A stretch of DNA of 64,000 bases from Winogradskyella pelagia (lineage in GTDB: Bacteria > Bacteroidota > Bacteroidia > Flavobacteriales > Flavobacteriaceae): assembly GCF_017581965.1 (NCBI RefSeq), contig NZ_JAGEVF010000001.1:1-64000 (forward strand). The letters run 5' to 3'. A program made the translations under genes and the position numbers. The notes beneath the pieces were generated by a model. It was given only the letters and a program-made list of their open reading frames with translations, did no database searches and was not told the origin of the DNA. Shown here one piece after another: positions 24,934 through 33,328 of the stretch; the stretch's first letter is position 1, and the number at the start of each line of letters is the position of its first letter.

Positions 24934-27287
24934 TAGTGCAATTTTCCAATGGTTAAACCTACAAAAAATGTTCTTGGCAGTGCCGGCCCATAAACATAAT
25001 CAGAATCTCGCATTGGACCAGTATCAAAATCATCTTGAAAACTGTTGAACATATTCTTAACGCCAGCATTTAATGTAAGCTGAAAGTCGTCCGAAACATC
25101 AAAATGAGTCTCTGCATTGATATTCAAATCAAAAAAAGCGCTGCTTTCATTTAATCTTAAAAACCCCCTATCACTTACAACCAATGGTACAATCATAGGT
25201 CCAGTATAAGTCCCTGTAACCGAAATGTTATAGGTTTCATTAGGTGTCCAGTTAGTATTTAAGTATCCGTAATAATTTGGGTTTCTCACAAATTCTGAAA
25301 TAAGGATATCTCTTTCACCTGGATTTGATCCATCTGATTCAAATAATATCTGGTCTTCTTGATATTCTGAGCGTTGTACGGTACCGCCAACTTGAAACAG
25401 CCATTTTTTAGATGGCGATACACCAAATTCAAAATTTGCGCCATATACGCGCGCACCTTCTCCATTTCTAACTTCTTCAACAATAGAACCATTTGGCAGT
25501 TGAGCTCCTGTACTTACCAAGGTAAAAGGCTTTTCTAAAACGGTATAAAATCCTTCAATTAGAAAATTGGTTTGCATGGTGTTGAATTCCTTTGTGTAAT
25601 TAAATGAGCCTGTAAAAGCATTAGAGAATTCTGCTTCTAAATCATTAGATAAAATAACGAACTGAGGTTCTCCACCCACAGATGAGATATGTAAATCTTC
25701 ATTGAAAGCCTGAGGTGCCCTAAAGCCCCTTGCATAACCGCCTCTAAATTTTAAATCGTCCATTAATTCGTAAGCCAAAGTGACTCTCGGGTTCAATGTC
25801 GCTTGAGACATATCTACACGGCGTTCTATGGAACCAACACGATAAAATCCATCAACATTTATGTAATCGAATCGCGATCCAACAAGAGCGGAAAATTTAG
25901 AATTTGGTTTCCATTCATATTGCGCATAAACACCTGTTGCGTTAACCTGTTGATCTATAAGCCTGTTATATCCAATGATATTGTCTTCAGTAGAACCAAT
26001 ATTGTATTCTATACCTGTAGTAAGTACATCGCGGTTAAACTGCTTCGTAAATTGAAATCCGCTTGCCATAGCCAAATCCTTTGTAACACCATAAGCATTA
26101 AGTGCAGTAAGGCTATCTTGCGCTGTTCTGCCTCCTCCTAAACCACCGTAATAACTATCTCTGTCGGTATACTGAACAGAACTATAAATAGAAAAGTTAT
26201 TGGTGTTTGCTTCGTTATTAAAATCGTAACTCACCCCTCCCATAATAGTATTGGTTGTTAACTCTTCTGATATATCGGTAAGATGAGGCGCCAATTCTAG
26301 TCTATCTCCTCCGCGACGATATTCGTTTAATACGGTAGCGTCCACGGTCAATCGGCTTCTCTCTGTGGGTTTATAATAAAATTTTGTGCCAAAAGTGGTG
26401 TTTTTGAGCTCTACGACCTCCGTAAATCCATCTCCATTGGCGTCCCATGCATCCCTGTCTCTATGAATACCATAAAATGTAGCACCACTATTTAAATCAT
26501 CGGAAACGATAGATCCATTAAAGTTAAGCACTCTATCTGGTGTATCACCATCTATTAAACCCAAATAACCACCTACTTCCCAAGTATTGAGTACCGGATC
26601 TTTGGTAATAATATTAACCGTTCCTGCAATAGCATTAGACCCAAATAATGCTGAACCTCCACTGCGTACAATTTCAACTTTATCTATAATCTGGGTTGGA
26701 ATCTGTTCTAAACCATAAACACTATTTAAAGCACTGAAAACAGCTCGACTATTGACTAATATCTGAGAGTAACTTCCGTCTAGTCCATTTAATCGTACTT
26801 GTGTAAATCCACAATTTTGACAATTATTTTCTACCCGAACACCTGGAGAATAATTTAAACTCTCTGATACTGCCAAGGCTTGTGTAGCATTTATTAGCTT
26901 TTCTCCTAACGTGTTCACGATGATAGGCGCTTCTTTCTTGTTAACTCGATTCCGTGTTGCGCTTACCACAACTTCATCCAGTCCTAAAAGGTCTTCTTCT
27001 AATTCAATTAAAACATTGTTGCTGTTGCTTTTATCTATTTTGATTGTTGAATATTTTGATTTAAAGCCTAAAGCCTCAACTGCCACGCTGAAATTACCAA
27101 ACGGAATAGACAGCTTAAACAACCCTTTACTATCAGAATAGGTAACATAAACTCCATCATCGTTAGACAACTTTAACACAGCAAAAGCCACTGGAGCATC
27201 AGCATATGAAATTTGGCCTTTTACAGATTGATTTTGTGAAAGTGCAACATTCATTACAAATAAACATATCAATACATGCAATCTCAT
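24933..27287 (-). CDS. TonB-dependent outer-membrane receptor
   Basis: A 784-residue receptor: signal peptide (about 1-18), a carboxypeptidase-regulatory-like domain (about 20-105), TonB-box region and plug (about 108-235) with DEVVVSATRNR and VEIVRSGGSALFGSNAIAGTVNIITK, then a 22-strand barrel ending in an aromatic tail LPRTFFVGLTIGKLH. The plug carries a Cys pair, NCQNCGFTQVRLNGL, that is unusual for siderophore receptors. It heads an operon with a thioredoxin-like protein, a DtxR regulator and a ZIP importer, so the substrate is probably a metal or metallophore. Substrate not deducible. Confidence 0.92.
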   Translation of the reverse strand: MRLHVLICLFVMNVALSQNQSVKGQISYADAPVAFAVLKLSNDDGVYVTYSDSKGLFKLSIPFGNFSVAVEALGFKSKYSTIKIDKSNSNNVLIELEEDLLGLDEVVVSATRNRVNKKEAPIIVNTLGEKLINATQALAVSESLNYSPGVRVENNCQNCGFTQVRLNGLDGSYSQILVNSRAVFSALNSVYGLEQIPTQIIDKVEIVRSGGSALFGSNAIAGTVNIITKDPVLNTWEVGGYLGLIDGDTPDRVLNFNGSIVSDDLNSGATFYGIHRDRDAWDANGDGFTEVVELKNTTFGTKFYYKPTERSRLTVDATVLNEYRRGGDRLELAPHLTDISEELTTNTIMGGVSYDFNNEANTNNFSIYSSVQYTDRDSYYGGLGGGRTAQDSLTALNAYGVTKDLAMASGFQFTKQFNRDVLTTGIEYNIGSTEDNIIGYNRLIDQQVNATGVYAQYEWKPNSKFSALVGSRFDYINVDGFYRVGSIERRVDMSQATLNPRVTLAYELMDDLKFRGGYARGFRAPQAFNEDLHISSVGGEPQFVILSNDLEAEFSNAFTGSFNYTKEFNTMQTNFLIEGFYTVLEKPFTLVSTGAQLPNGSIVEEVRNGEGARVYGANFEFGVSPSKKWLFQVGGTVQRSEYQEDQILFESDGSNPGERDILISEFVRNPNYYGYLNTNWTPNETYNISVTGTYTGPMIVPLVVSDRGFLRLNESSAFFDLNINAETHFDVSDDFQLTLNAGVKNMFNSFQDDFDTGPMRDSDYVYGPALPRTFFVGLTIGKLH

Positions 27288-27301
27288 CTAATATTTTTCT
27301 G

Positions 27302-27333
27302 CAAATATAATTTTATTTTTAGATTTATCTAAA
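27302..27333 (-). promoter_or_regulatory. Metal-operon promoter with DtxR-like operator
   Basis: Reading the - strand, TATATTTG (complement of 27302-27309) is a consensus -7 box 14 bp before the receptor start. Upstream, a perfect palindrome TTTAGAT-TT-ATCTAAA (27318-27333) covers the place of the -33 element. This placement would let a dimeric repressor block RNA polymerase, and the operon encodes a DtxR-type repressor. Palindrome seen; binding inferred. Confidence 0.6.
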
Positions 27334-27443
27334 TATTTTTTTAGTTTGGTTCCTATAATGTTCTAGTTAAATAATTCCAACACTAAATCGTGTTGTTATT
27401 ACATATTGATTACTTTTGCTTTATAATTAAATTCAATAAATAA

Positions 27444-28109
27444 ATGAAAAAGATTACCATCGTACTATGTTGTCTAATAGGTGTTTTAAGTCTTCAAAAC
27501 TGTTCTAGTGTAAAGGTGCTTGACGCTTGGAAAAGTGATACCGTATCCTCTGTTAAAGACAATAACTTTTTAGTTATTGCCAGAACAAGTGACAAACAAG
27601 CGCGTATTGCCTTTGAGAATGAAATAGTTTCCAGTATGGGAAAATCTGGATTTTCTGCTACACCTAGTTTTTCTAAGTTCGCTTCTATGAATCCTGAAAG
27701 GAGACCCACCGAAGATGAGGTCAATCAATTTATTGATATGATAAAAAAGGAAGGCTTCAATGGTATTGTTTTGACAGTGTTAAAGGATTATCAAGAAGAA
27801 ACTCGTGTTACAACTGACGGCGGCTATTACGCTGGTGGTAATTATTATGGTTATTATCCTAGGTATTATGGCGGATTTTATGGCTACTATCGTCATCCTA
27901 TGTCTATGTCTACACTGGGAAACTACGTGGAACCAACAACGACTACAAGTACATCTAAAATTTACGTGGTTGAAACTACAGTATATGATTTAGACAAGAC
28001 CGGTGAAGAGCAATTGGTTGCGGTTGTAACTTCAAAATTAGATAATCCAGAAAGTGCATCGGAAATAGCTAGAGACTATGTTAATAAAATAACTAAGAGC
28101 TTGAAATAA
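27444..28109 (+). CDS. Lipoprotein with Tyr/Gly-rich segment
   Basis: A 221-residue protein. The signal sequence ends in LQNC, so Cys20 is probably lipidated. A folded domain (about 25-115) is followed by a Gly/Tyr-rich low-complexity stretch (GGYYAGGNYYGYYPRYYGG, about 126-144), a Thr/Ser linker and a second folded part (about 168-221: SKIYVVETTVYDL, ARDYVNKITKSL). The pattern resembles DUF4136-type lipoproteins loosely; I do not name a family. A -7-like TACTTTTG is at 27411. Probably outer-membrane associated. Confidence 0.7.
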   Translation: MKKITIVLCCLIGVLSLQNCSSVKVLDAWKSDTVSSVKDNNFLVIARTSDKQARIAFENEIVSSMGKSGFSATPSFSKFASMNPERRPTEDEVNQFIDMIKKEGFNGIVLTVLKDYQEETRVTTDGGYYAGGNYYGYYPRYYGGFYGYYRHPMSMSTLGNYVEPTTTTSTSKIYVVETTVYDLDKTGEEQLVAVVTSKLDNPESASEIARDYVNKITKSLK

Positions 28110-28128
28110 GTTCCAAATAAAGTATGAT

Positions 28129-28158
28129 AAAAAGGTGGTTATTTTTAACCGCCTTTTT
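28129..28158. terminator. Intrinsic terminator between convergent genes
   Basis: AAAAAGGTGGTTA (28129-28141), loop TTTT, TAACCGCCTTTTTT. Eight-pair GC-containing stem with one G-U pair, A tract before and T run after, so it can act for both the lipoprotein gene and the DjlA-like gene. Confidence 0.85.
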
Positions 28159-28949
28159 TATTTAAAGCCTCTTTCATTCTGAATGTGCTCATATGCTTCC
28201 TGAACTTGTCTAAATTTCTCCTCAGCACCTTCTTGGTGTTCTCTCCCTAAATGAACAACACGATCAGGATGGTATTTTTTTGCCATTTTTCTATAGGCGC
28301 GTTTCACCTCATCATCTGAAACAGTCTTATCAATCTTTAAGATCTTATAGGCATTGTCGGAGCTATTGTAGAACATGGCCTTAATACTATCAAAATCTTT
28401 ATGGCTTATACCCAAATAACCAGACATGGTATAAATTTGACGTATTTCATTCTCTGAAACATAACCATCTGCTTTGGCAATCCCGAATAAAAAATGAATG
28501 AGTTGAAGCCTTGAGGCATGATCCATCATTTGTTTGATCTGCAAACAAACTTGTCTCATGGATATCTGTTGCTTGCTTATTTGCTTAAAGAGCTCGAAAG
28601 CATGATTTGCGCGCTCTTTACCATACATAGATTTGAACTGCTGACGCACAAAATCCAATTCTCGCTGATCTTGTTTTCCATCAGCCTTTATTATAATAGA
28701 AGCTAAAATAAGGAGGCTTACCTCAAAATCTCCAGATTGGGTTTTAGGTTGTTGCCGTTTTCGACGATAATTAGGCATTCTTCGGTAAGGGTCTTGACCT
28801 CTTTTTTTAGACCTTTTGTCTTCTAACAATGGACTATCAGAACCTGAAATATTATCTACAAAGCTTCCAAGAGCAATACCTATGATTGCCCCAATCGGGC
28901 CTCCAAAAGACCATCCTATGGCTCCACCTATCCATTTCGCAAAACTCAT
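28158..28949 (-). CDS. DjlA-like TerB/J-domain co-chaperone
   Basis: A 263-residue protein. The Gly-rich hydrophobic N-terminus (about 7-32: [22 protein letters not shown]) is a membrane anchor with GxxxG spacing, as in DjlA. A basic linker ([22 protein letters not shown]) leads to a TerB-like helical domain (about 75-180), then a J domain (about 195-263) with the HPD motif in [10 protein letters not shown] domains stimulate DnaK ATPase; DjlA is linked to envelope stress. Stand-alone gene. Confidence 0.88.
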   Translation of the reverse strand: MSFAKWIGGAIGWSFGGPIGAIIGIALGSFVDNISGSDSPLLEDKRSKKRGQDPYRRMPNYRRKRQQPKTQSGDFEVSLLILASIIIKADGKQDQRELDFVRQQFKSMYGKERANHAFELFKQISKQQISMRQVCLQIKQMMDHASRLQLIHFLFGIAKADGYVSENEIRQIYTMSGYLGISHKDFDSIKAMFYNSSDNAYKILKIDKTVSDDEVKRAYRKMAKKYHPDRVVHLGREHQEGAEEKFRQVQEAYEHIQNERGFK

Positions 28950-29008
28950 TATATCAATAGATTTTATAAATGCATAAATATACTATTTGTTAGTGGATGC
29001 ATTCATCT

Positions 29009-29033
29009 AATTGTTACACAATTGGTATCTTTG
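29009..29033 (+). promoter_or_regulatory. Bacilliredoxin promoter -7 box with adjacent palindrome
   Basis: TATCTTTG (29026-29033) fits TAnnTTTG and lies 34 bp before the start codon. AATTGT-TAC-ACAATT (29009-29023), a perfect 6-3-6 palindrome, ends two bases upstream of it, a plausible regulator site. No TTG at consensus -33 spacing. Confidence 0.5.
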
Positions 29034-29067
29034 TATCTCAAATTAGTGTTAATTAAAAATTTAGAAT

Positions 29068-29478
29068 ATGTATCCTCCAGAATTAGTAAAACCAATGCGC
29101 GAAGATTTAACCAATGTTGGTTTTGAAGAATTATATACAACAGAAGCGGTAGAAAATGCACTTGCCAAAGAAGGAACAACCTTAGTTGTGGTGAATTCTG
29201 TCTGTGGTTGCGCTGCAGCAAATGCAAGGCCTGGTGCTAGAATGAGTTTACAAAATACCAAAAGACCTGATAATTTAGTAACGGTTTTTGCTGGTGTTGA
29301 TAAAGAAGCTACTGATAAAGCTAGAGAGCATATGGTGCCTTTTCCACCAAGTTCTCCAAGTATGGCCCTATTTAAAAATGGGGAATTAGTTCATATGTTA
29401 GAGCGCCATCATATTGAAGGTAGACCAGCAGAACTTATTGCAGAAAACTTAATGGACGCTTATAATGAACATTGTTAG
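29068..29478 (+). CDS. Bacilliredoxin, BrxA/BrxB family
   Basis: A 136-residue thioredoxin-fold protein. The VVNSVCGCAAANARPGA motif carries the CGC active site (Cys46, Cys48) that defines bacilliredoxins, enzymes that remove bacillithiol from S-bacillithiolated proteins; Bacteroidota also make bacillithiol (family knowledge). Cytosolic, no signal peptide, full family length. Monocistronic: own -7 box upstream and terminator at 29504. Confidence 0.93.
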   Translation: MYPPELVKPMREDLTNVGFEELYTTEAVENALAKEGTTLVVVNSVCGCAAANARPGARMSLQNTKRPDNLVTVFAGVDKEATDKAREHMVPFPPSSPSMALFKNGELVHMLERHHIEGRPAELIAENLMDAYNEHC

Positions 29479-29503
29479 ATTCTACTAAGATTTTATTTAA
29501 GAG

Positions 29504-29528
29504 ACCACGATTATCATCGTGGTTTTTT
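29504..29528 (+). terminator. Intrinsic terminator after bacilliredoxin
   Basis: ACCACGAT (29504-29511), loop TATC, ATCGTGGT (29516-29523), then TTTTT. The perfect 8-bp stem includes the GTG at 29519, arguing against that codon as start of the next gene. Confidence 0.85.
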
Positions 29529-29539
29529 ATTTTTACGCC

Positions 29540-30283
29540 ATGAGAAAACTGGCATCTTATCCCTTCTCCGTTATTTATTTCATATGTTTCGGATTAACTC
29601 TCGTTCTATTTCATCCTATTCAATGGCTATGCTTTAACCTTTTTGGTTATAAGGCTCACAAACGTAGTGTAGATTTGTTACAGTTCTGTCTGATGCGGTG
29701 TTTAAACCTCCTTGGTACTAGATTTACATTTAACAATCCGCAGGAAATTCCTAAAGACAAGCCCTTAATCATTGTGTCTAACCACCAGAGTATGTATGAT
29801 ATCTCGCCGATAATGTGGTATATGAGGAGACATCATGTAAAGTTTGTAAGCAAAAAAGAATTAGGACAAGGAATACCTAGTGTATCTTACAACTTACGTC
29901 ATGGTGGGTCAATTCTAATAGACAGGAAAAATCCTAGGCAGGCGCTTCCTGAGATGATTAAGTTTGGAGAATATATAGAAAAGAATAACTATGCGGCCGT
30001 TATCTTTCCAGAGGGTACAAGGAGCAAGGATGGCAAGCCAAAACCGTTTAAGACAAAAGGTCTGGAAATTTTAATTAAAAAAGTCCCTTCAGCTTTAGTG
30101 GTGCCATTGACTGTAAATAATTCTTGGAAGATGCTGCGCTATGGTAAATTTCCTATGGGAATAGGCAATCATATTAAATTTACCGTGCATAAACCACTAG
30201 AGTTAGCTAACTTTACTGATAATACTAAACTCATAGCCCAAATCGAATCAACAATAATTGAGGCCATAGAGCACTCAACTTAA
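29540..30283 (+). CDS. 1-acyl-sn-glycerol-3-phosphate acyltransferase (PlsC-like)
   Basis: A 247-residue membrane-associated acyltransferase of phospholipid synthesis. An N-terminal hydrophobic segment (about 9-35) precedes motif I NHQSMYD (His82, Asp87), then motif III FPEGTRS (about 156-162) and VPLTVNNSW. It esterifies the sn-2 position of lysophosphatidate (family knowledge). I chose ATG 29540 because the earlier in-frame GTG lies in the terminator stem of the previous gene. It is followed by an acyl-ACP desaturase after 13 bp, a sensible lipid-synthesis pair. Confidence 0.9.
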   Translation: MRKLASYPFSVIYFICFGLTLVLFHPIQWLCFNLFGYKAHKRSVDLLQFCLMRCLNLLGTRFTFNNPQEIPKDKPLIIVSNHQSMYDISPIMWYMRRHHVKFVSKKELGQGIPSVSYNLRHGGSILIDRKNPRQALPEMIKFGEYIEKNNYAAVIFPEGTRSKDGKPKPFKTKGLEILIKKVPSALVVPLTVNNSWKMLRYGKFPMGIGNHIKFTVHKPLELANFTDNTKLIAQIESTIIEAIEHST

Positions 30284-30296
30284 CACCTTCCCTGCC

Positions 30297-31277
30297 ATGT
30301 CTTTAAAAAACATTAGACTCGAAGTAATGAATCATCTAGAAAAAGATGTAGATACCTTAATCGAAAAATATCTAATTCCTATTGAAACCATTTGGCAACC
30401 AACGGATTTTCTTCCTGATTCTGAAAGTGATAATTTCTACGATGACATTTCCGAAATTAGAGCTCTTGCCAAGGAATTACCTTATGATTTTTGGGTGGTA
30501 CTAGTTGGTGACATGATAACAGAAGAAGCTCTCCCAACTTATGAATCATGGCTAATGGATGTTGAAGGCGTAGGACAAGTAGAGCGCAATAGCTGGTCTA
30601 AATGGGTACGCCATTGGACCGCTGAAGAAAACCGCCATGGCGACGTACTTAACAAGTACTTATACCTTTCTGGACGCGTTAATATGCGAGAAATTGAAAA
30701 AACGACACAGTATCTCATTGCTGATGGATTTGATATAGGTACAGACAGAGATCCTTATAAGAATTTTGTCTATACGTCCTTTCAGGAGTTGGCAACATAC
30801 ATATCCCATAATAGAGTTAGTAGAATTGCCAAGGAAAAAGGGAACAAACAATTAGCTAAAATGTGTAATATCATTTCTGGAGATGAGATGCGCCATCATC
30901 ACGCTTATGCCGAATTTGTAGAGCGCATTTTTTCGGTTGACCCAAATCAAATGATGATGGCATTTCACTATATGATGAAACAAAAGATTGCGATGCCTGC
31001 ACATTTTTTAAGAGAATCTGGTAACCAAATAAGTACGGCTTTTGAGGAGTTTTCAAATACTGCTCAGCGCATCGGAGTCTATACATCAAGAGATTATATA
31101 GATATACTGCAAAAGCTCATTGTTCGTTGGGATATTGGCAATATTACTGGTCTTTCCGATGAAGCGGAAAAAGCTAGAGACTACCTTATGAAACTGCCAA
31201 CAAGAATGTTAAGACTTGCAGATAGAATGGTTATACCTGATAATTCTTTTAAATTTAAATGGGTTGAACCAGCTTAA
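30297..31277 (+). CDS. Acyl-ACP desaturase
   Basis: A 326-residue soluble di-iron desaturase of the plant stearoyl-ACP type. The two ferritin-like iron motifs are present: EENRHG (Glu110/111, His114) and DEMRHHHA (Glu197, His200), with an additional Glu in FQELATYISH. It introduces a cis double bond into ACP-bound acyl chains, adjusting membrane fluidity. Length is typical of bacterial members. It lies between the acyltransferase and an HD-domain gene with gaps of 13 and 14 bp: one operon. Confidence 0.92.
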   Translation: MSLKNIRLEVMNHLEKDVDTLIEKYLIPIETIWQPTDFLPDSESDNFYDDISEIRALAKELPYDFWVVLVGDMITEEALPTYESWLMDVEGVGQVERNSWSKWVRHWTAEENRHGDVLNKYLYLSGRVNMREIEKTTQYLIADGFDIGTDRDPYKNFVYTSFQELATYISHNRVSRIAKEKGNKQLAKMCNIISGDEMRHHHAYAEFVERIFSVDPNQMMMAFHYMMKQKIAMPAHFLRESGNQISTAFEEFSNTAQRIGVYTSRDYIDILQKLIVRWDIGNITGLSDEAEKARDYLMKLPTRMLRLADRMVIPDNSFKFKWVEPA

Positions 31278-31291
31278 TACTATTCCGAGAC

Positions 31292-31939
31292 ATGGAAATT
31301 GTCGAAATTACAAAGGACTTTGTTAAGACAGCACTTAAAAACGCTGAAGGAGGTCACGACTGGTTTCATACGTTAAGAGTCTATAATAATGCCCTTCATA
31401 TCGCTAAATATGAATCTGTAAACCAACTTATAGTTGAGCTAGCAGCACTCCTTCATGATATTGCAGACTCCAAATTCCATAAAGGCGATGAAACAAAAGG
31501 GCCTGGAATTGCAAGAGAATTTTTATCACATCAAGGTATAGATAACGCCGTGATAGATGAAGTTGTAAATATTATTAAATTCATGTCTTTTAAAAATACT
31601 TTCGACAATGATACTGAATATTCTAGTAAGGAGCTACAGGTAGTTCAGGATGCTGATAGGTTAGATGCTATTGGAGCTATTGGAATAGCGCGCTGTTTTA
31701 ATTACGGTGGATTTAAAAATCGAGCGCTTTTCCATCCCGATATACCTCCAAACCTCAACATGTCTAAAACTGAATACAAAGCCGCAACTGGCCCAACAAT
31801 TAATCATTTCTACGAAAAACTATTGTTGCTCAAAGACCAAATGAACACGAGTACTGGAAAAACTATGGCTCTTAAACGCCATAATTTTATGCTAACTTTT
31901 CTAGAGGAATTCTATGCCGAGTGGCATGGTAAAGTTTAG
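31292..31939 (+). CDS. HD domain phosphohydrolase
   Basis: A 215-residue cytosolic protein of the YedJ-type HD family. GGHDWFHTLRVYNNA gives the first metal His, AALLHDIADSKF the HD pair (about residues 53-54) and QDADRLDAIGAIGIAR the last Asp. These enzymes hydrolyse phosphate esters; the substrate is unknown. It is the third gene of the lipid operon by spacing, but a role in lipid metabolism is not established. Confidence 0.88.
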   Translation: MEIVEITKDFVKTALKNAEGGHDWFHTLRVYNNALHIAKYESVNQLIVELAALLHDIADSKFHKGDETKGPGIAREFLSHQGIDNAVIDEVVNIIKFMSFKNTFDNDTEYSSKELQVVQDADRLDAIGAIGIARCFNYGGFKNRALFHPDIPPNLNMSKTEYKAATGPTINHFYEKLLLLKDQMNTSTGKTMALKRHNFMLTFLEEFYAEWHGKV

Positions 31940-31940
31940 A

Positions 31941-32114
31941 CTAACTTTCCTTGGCCACTTCCAAAGCAGTTAACTTATATTCAATTATTGCCATTTCTTC
32001 GCCGAATCTAATTAACTCGTCAGCTGATAAATCTGTTCTCGTGTTTACAGTTTTTAAGATTTCCTTACCTTGTTTAGAATAATAAGAAACTGCTGCATCT
32101 ATTTTTTTGGACAT
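31941..32114 (-). CDS. Small conserved-looking hypothetical protein
   Basis: A 57-residue ORF on the - strand, MSKKIDAAVSYYSKQG at its start, then LKTVNTRTDLSADELIRF and EYKLTALEVAKES at the end. The composition is that of a real helical soluble protein (charged, amphipathic, no low complexity), and it fills the gap between the HD gene (2 bp from its stop) and the AraC gene 3' end. It could be co-transcribed from the AraC gene upstream (15 bp gap). Function unknown. Confidence 0.6.
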   Translation of the reverse strand: MSKKIDAAVSYYSKQGKEILKTVNTRTDLSADELIRFGEEMAIIEYKLTALEVAKES

Positions 32115-32128
32115 AAAACTTATGGCTT

Positions 32129-33001
32129 CTATTGAATAATCTGTTTAACCCCACTTCTGTACTTGGAAGCACTTTTACCGGTTATTTCTTTAAAAATCTT
32201 ATTAAAATGAGAAAAGTTATTAAACCCACATTCGTAACTGATATCTGTTATACTCATTTGGCTTTCAGTAAGGAGTTTTGTAGCGTGGACGACCCTATAC
32301 TCGTTAACTAACTTTGTAAATGTTTTACCAGTGACTCTTTTAAAGTAACGGCAAAATGCAGGGACCGTCATGCTCACTATATCAGCAATCTCATCTAAAC
32401 TGATATGATTTTGAAAATTGGAATTGACATGCTTAAAAATCTTATCAATTTTAGCACTATCCTGTGGTTCAGTTTCAAACGTAAAACCATCAGAATTCAA
32501 AATGATATAGTCCTTAGATTTTGCAAGAGCATTTAATACTTCTAACAACACCAAAATCTTCTTAAAACCCTCCTTTTTATTAAGCTTCTCAATCTTTGGT
32601 CCAATTTTCTGTTTGGTTTTAACACCAAATAATATACCTTTTTTAGCACGCTCAAAAAGATTATTAATTCCTTCCATCTCAGGTACTTCAAAAAAATGTT
32701 CTCCTAAAAAGCTTGGTTTAAACTGCACGATAGTCTCCGAACCATTTATAGTAAGGCGATCTGTAAACCCATTATGTGGTAAGTTAGAACCAATAAGAAC
32801 TAACATACTGTTATTAAAGTATGATAAGTGATTGCCTATATGACGTTTACCTTTTCCCTTATTGACATAAACCAATTCAATCTCAGGATGAAAATGCCAA
32901 AAAGGCTTTTTTTCACCACCATAAATCTCATTCTTGATAACTCTCATGGAACTACCAAATTCTGTGCTGATTTTCTCTAATGTAGGTTTTCGTGTATTCA
33001 T
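32129..33001 (-). CDS. AraC family regulator with cupin-like sensor
   Basis: A 290-residue regulator. The N-terminal half has a cupin pattern, PFWHFHPEIELVYVNKGKGKRHIGNH (about residues 29-54; written here in part), for ligand sensing. The C-terminal AraC domain (about 190-285) has LDEIADIVSMTVPAFCRYFKR and ISYECGFNNFSHFNKIFKEITG. I move the start from an ATG at 33019 to the one at 33001, because a -7 box on the same strand (complement of CAAAGTTA, 33017-33024) overlaps the first. Target genes unknown; no metabolic operon is adjacent. Confidence 0.9.
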   Translation of the reverse strand: MNTRKPTLEKISTEFGSSMRVIKNEIYGGEKKPFWHFHPEIELVYVNKGKGKRHIGNHLSYFNNSMLVLIGSNLPHNGFTDRLTINGSETIVQFKPSFLGEHFFEVPEMEGINNLFERAKKGILFGVKTKQKIGPKIEKLNKKEGFKKILVLLEVLNALAKSKDYIILNSDGFTFETEPQDSAKIDKIFKHVNSNFQNHISLDEIADIVSMTVPAFCRYFKRVTGKTFTKLVNEYRVVHATKLLTESQMSITDISYECGFNNFSHFNKIFKEITGKSASKYRSGVKQIIQ

Positions 33002-33139
33002 AAAACTAATTAAATACAAAGTTAAATTTTATAATCTGGTTAATCTATTTAAAATTACCCCTAATGTGTAATATATTAACTCGTAATATTAATTATCTAA
33101 ATGATAAGGTTAAAATAATACACATATTTGAAAATTTAG

Positions 33140-33173
33140 TTGCCTTAATTATACAAGTGAAACCATAACTTTG
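33140..33173 (+). promoter_or_regulatory. Orphan Bacteroidota promoter
   Basis: TTG (33140-33142), a 23-bp spacer and TAACTTTG (33166-33173) fit the TTG-N17-23-TAnnTTTG consensus at the long end of the spacing range. No coding sequence follows before the terminator at 33301. Confidence 0.55.
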
Positions 33174-33179
33174 ATGTAA

Positions 33180-33328
33180 TAATCGTTGAGGCGTTTATTT
33201 ATTTATAGTAGATGATAGGGTTATTTTATTGATACAACCTTCTCTACAAGTAGATTAGACAATTAGATTGTTGTTTATATATTAGTTTTTATTTAGTAAG
33301 AAAGTGGACTCCTTGGTCCACTTTTTTT
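33180..33328 (+). ncRNA. Candidate small RNA of about 150 nt
   Basis: The interval between an orphan promoter (33140-33173) and a strong intrinsic terminator (33301-33328: AAAGTGGAC, loop TCCTTG, GTCCACTTT, T run). All reading frames on the + strand close within a few codons (for example ATGATAGGG ends after six). A discrete transcript of about 150 nt is therefore expected. The sequence does not match an RNA family I recognise. Ends are approximate. Confidence 0.45.
33301..33328 (+). terminator. Intrinsic terminator of the candidate small RNA
   Basis: A 9-bp stem AAAGTGGAC/GTCCACTTT with a 6-nt loop, followed by TTTT. No upstream gene on the + strand other than the candidate RNA would use it; the nearest + strand gene ends at 31939. 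Confidence 0.8.

Noticed and set aside
25803..26141. 112-residue frame antisense to the TonB receptor
   Set aside because: The receptor frame has clear family motifs throughout this interval; the antisense frame has none and is explained by codon bias.
29519..29540. GTG start for the acyltransferase
   Set aside because: The GTG lies in the stem of the terminator of the preceding gene; the ATG at 29540 matches the family N-terminus.
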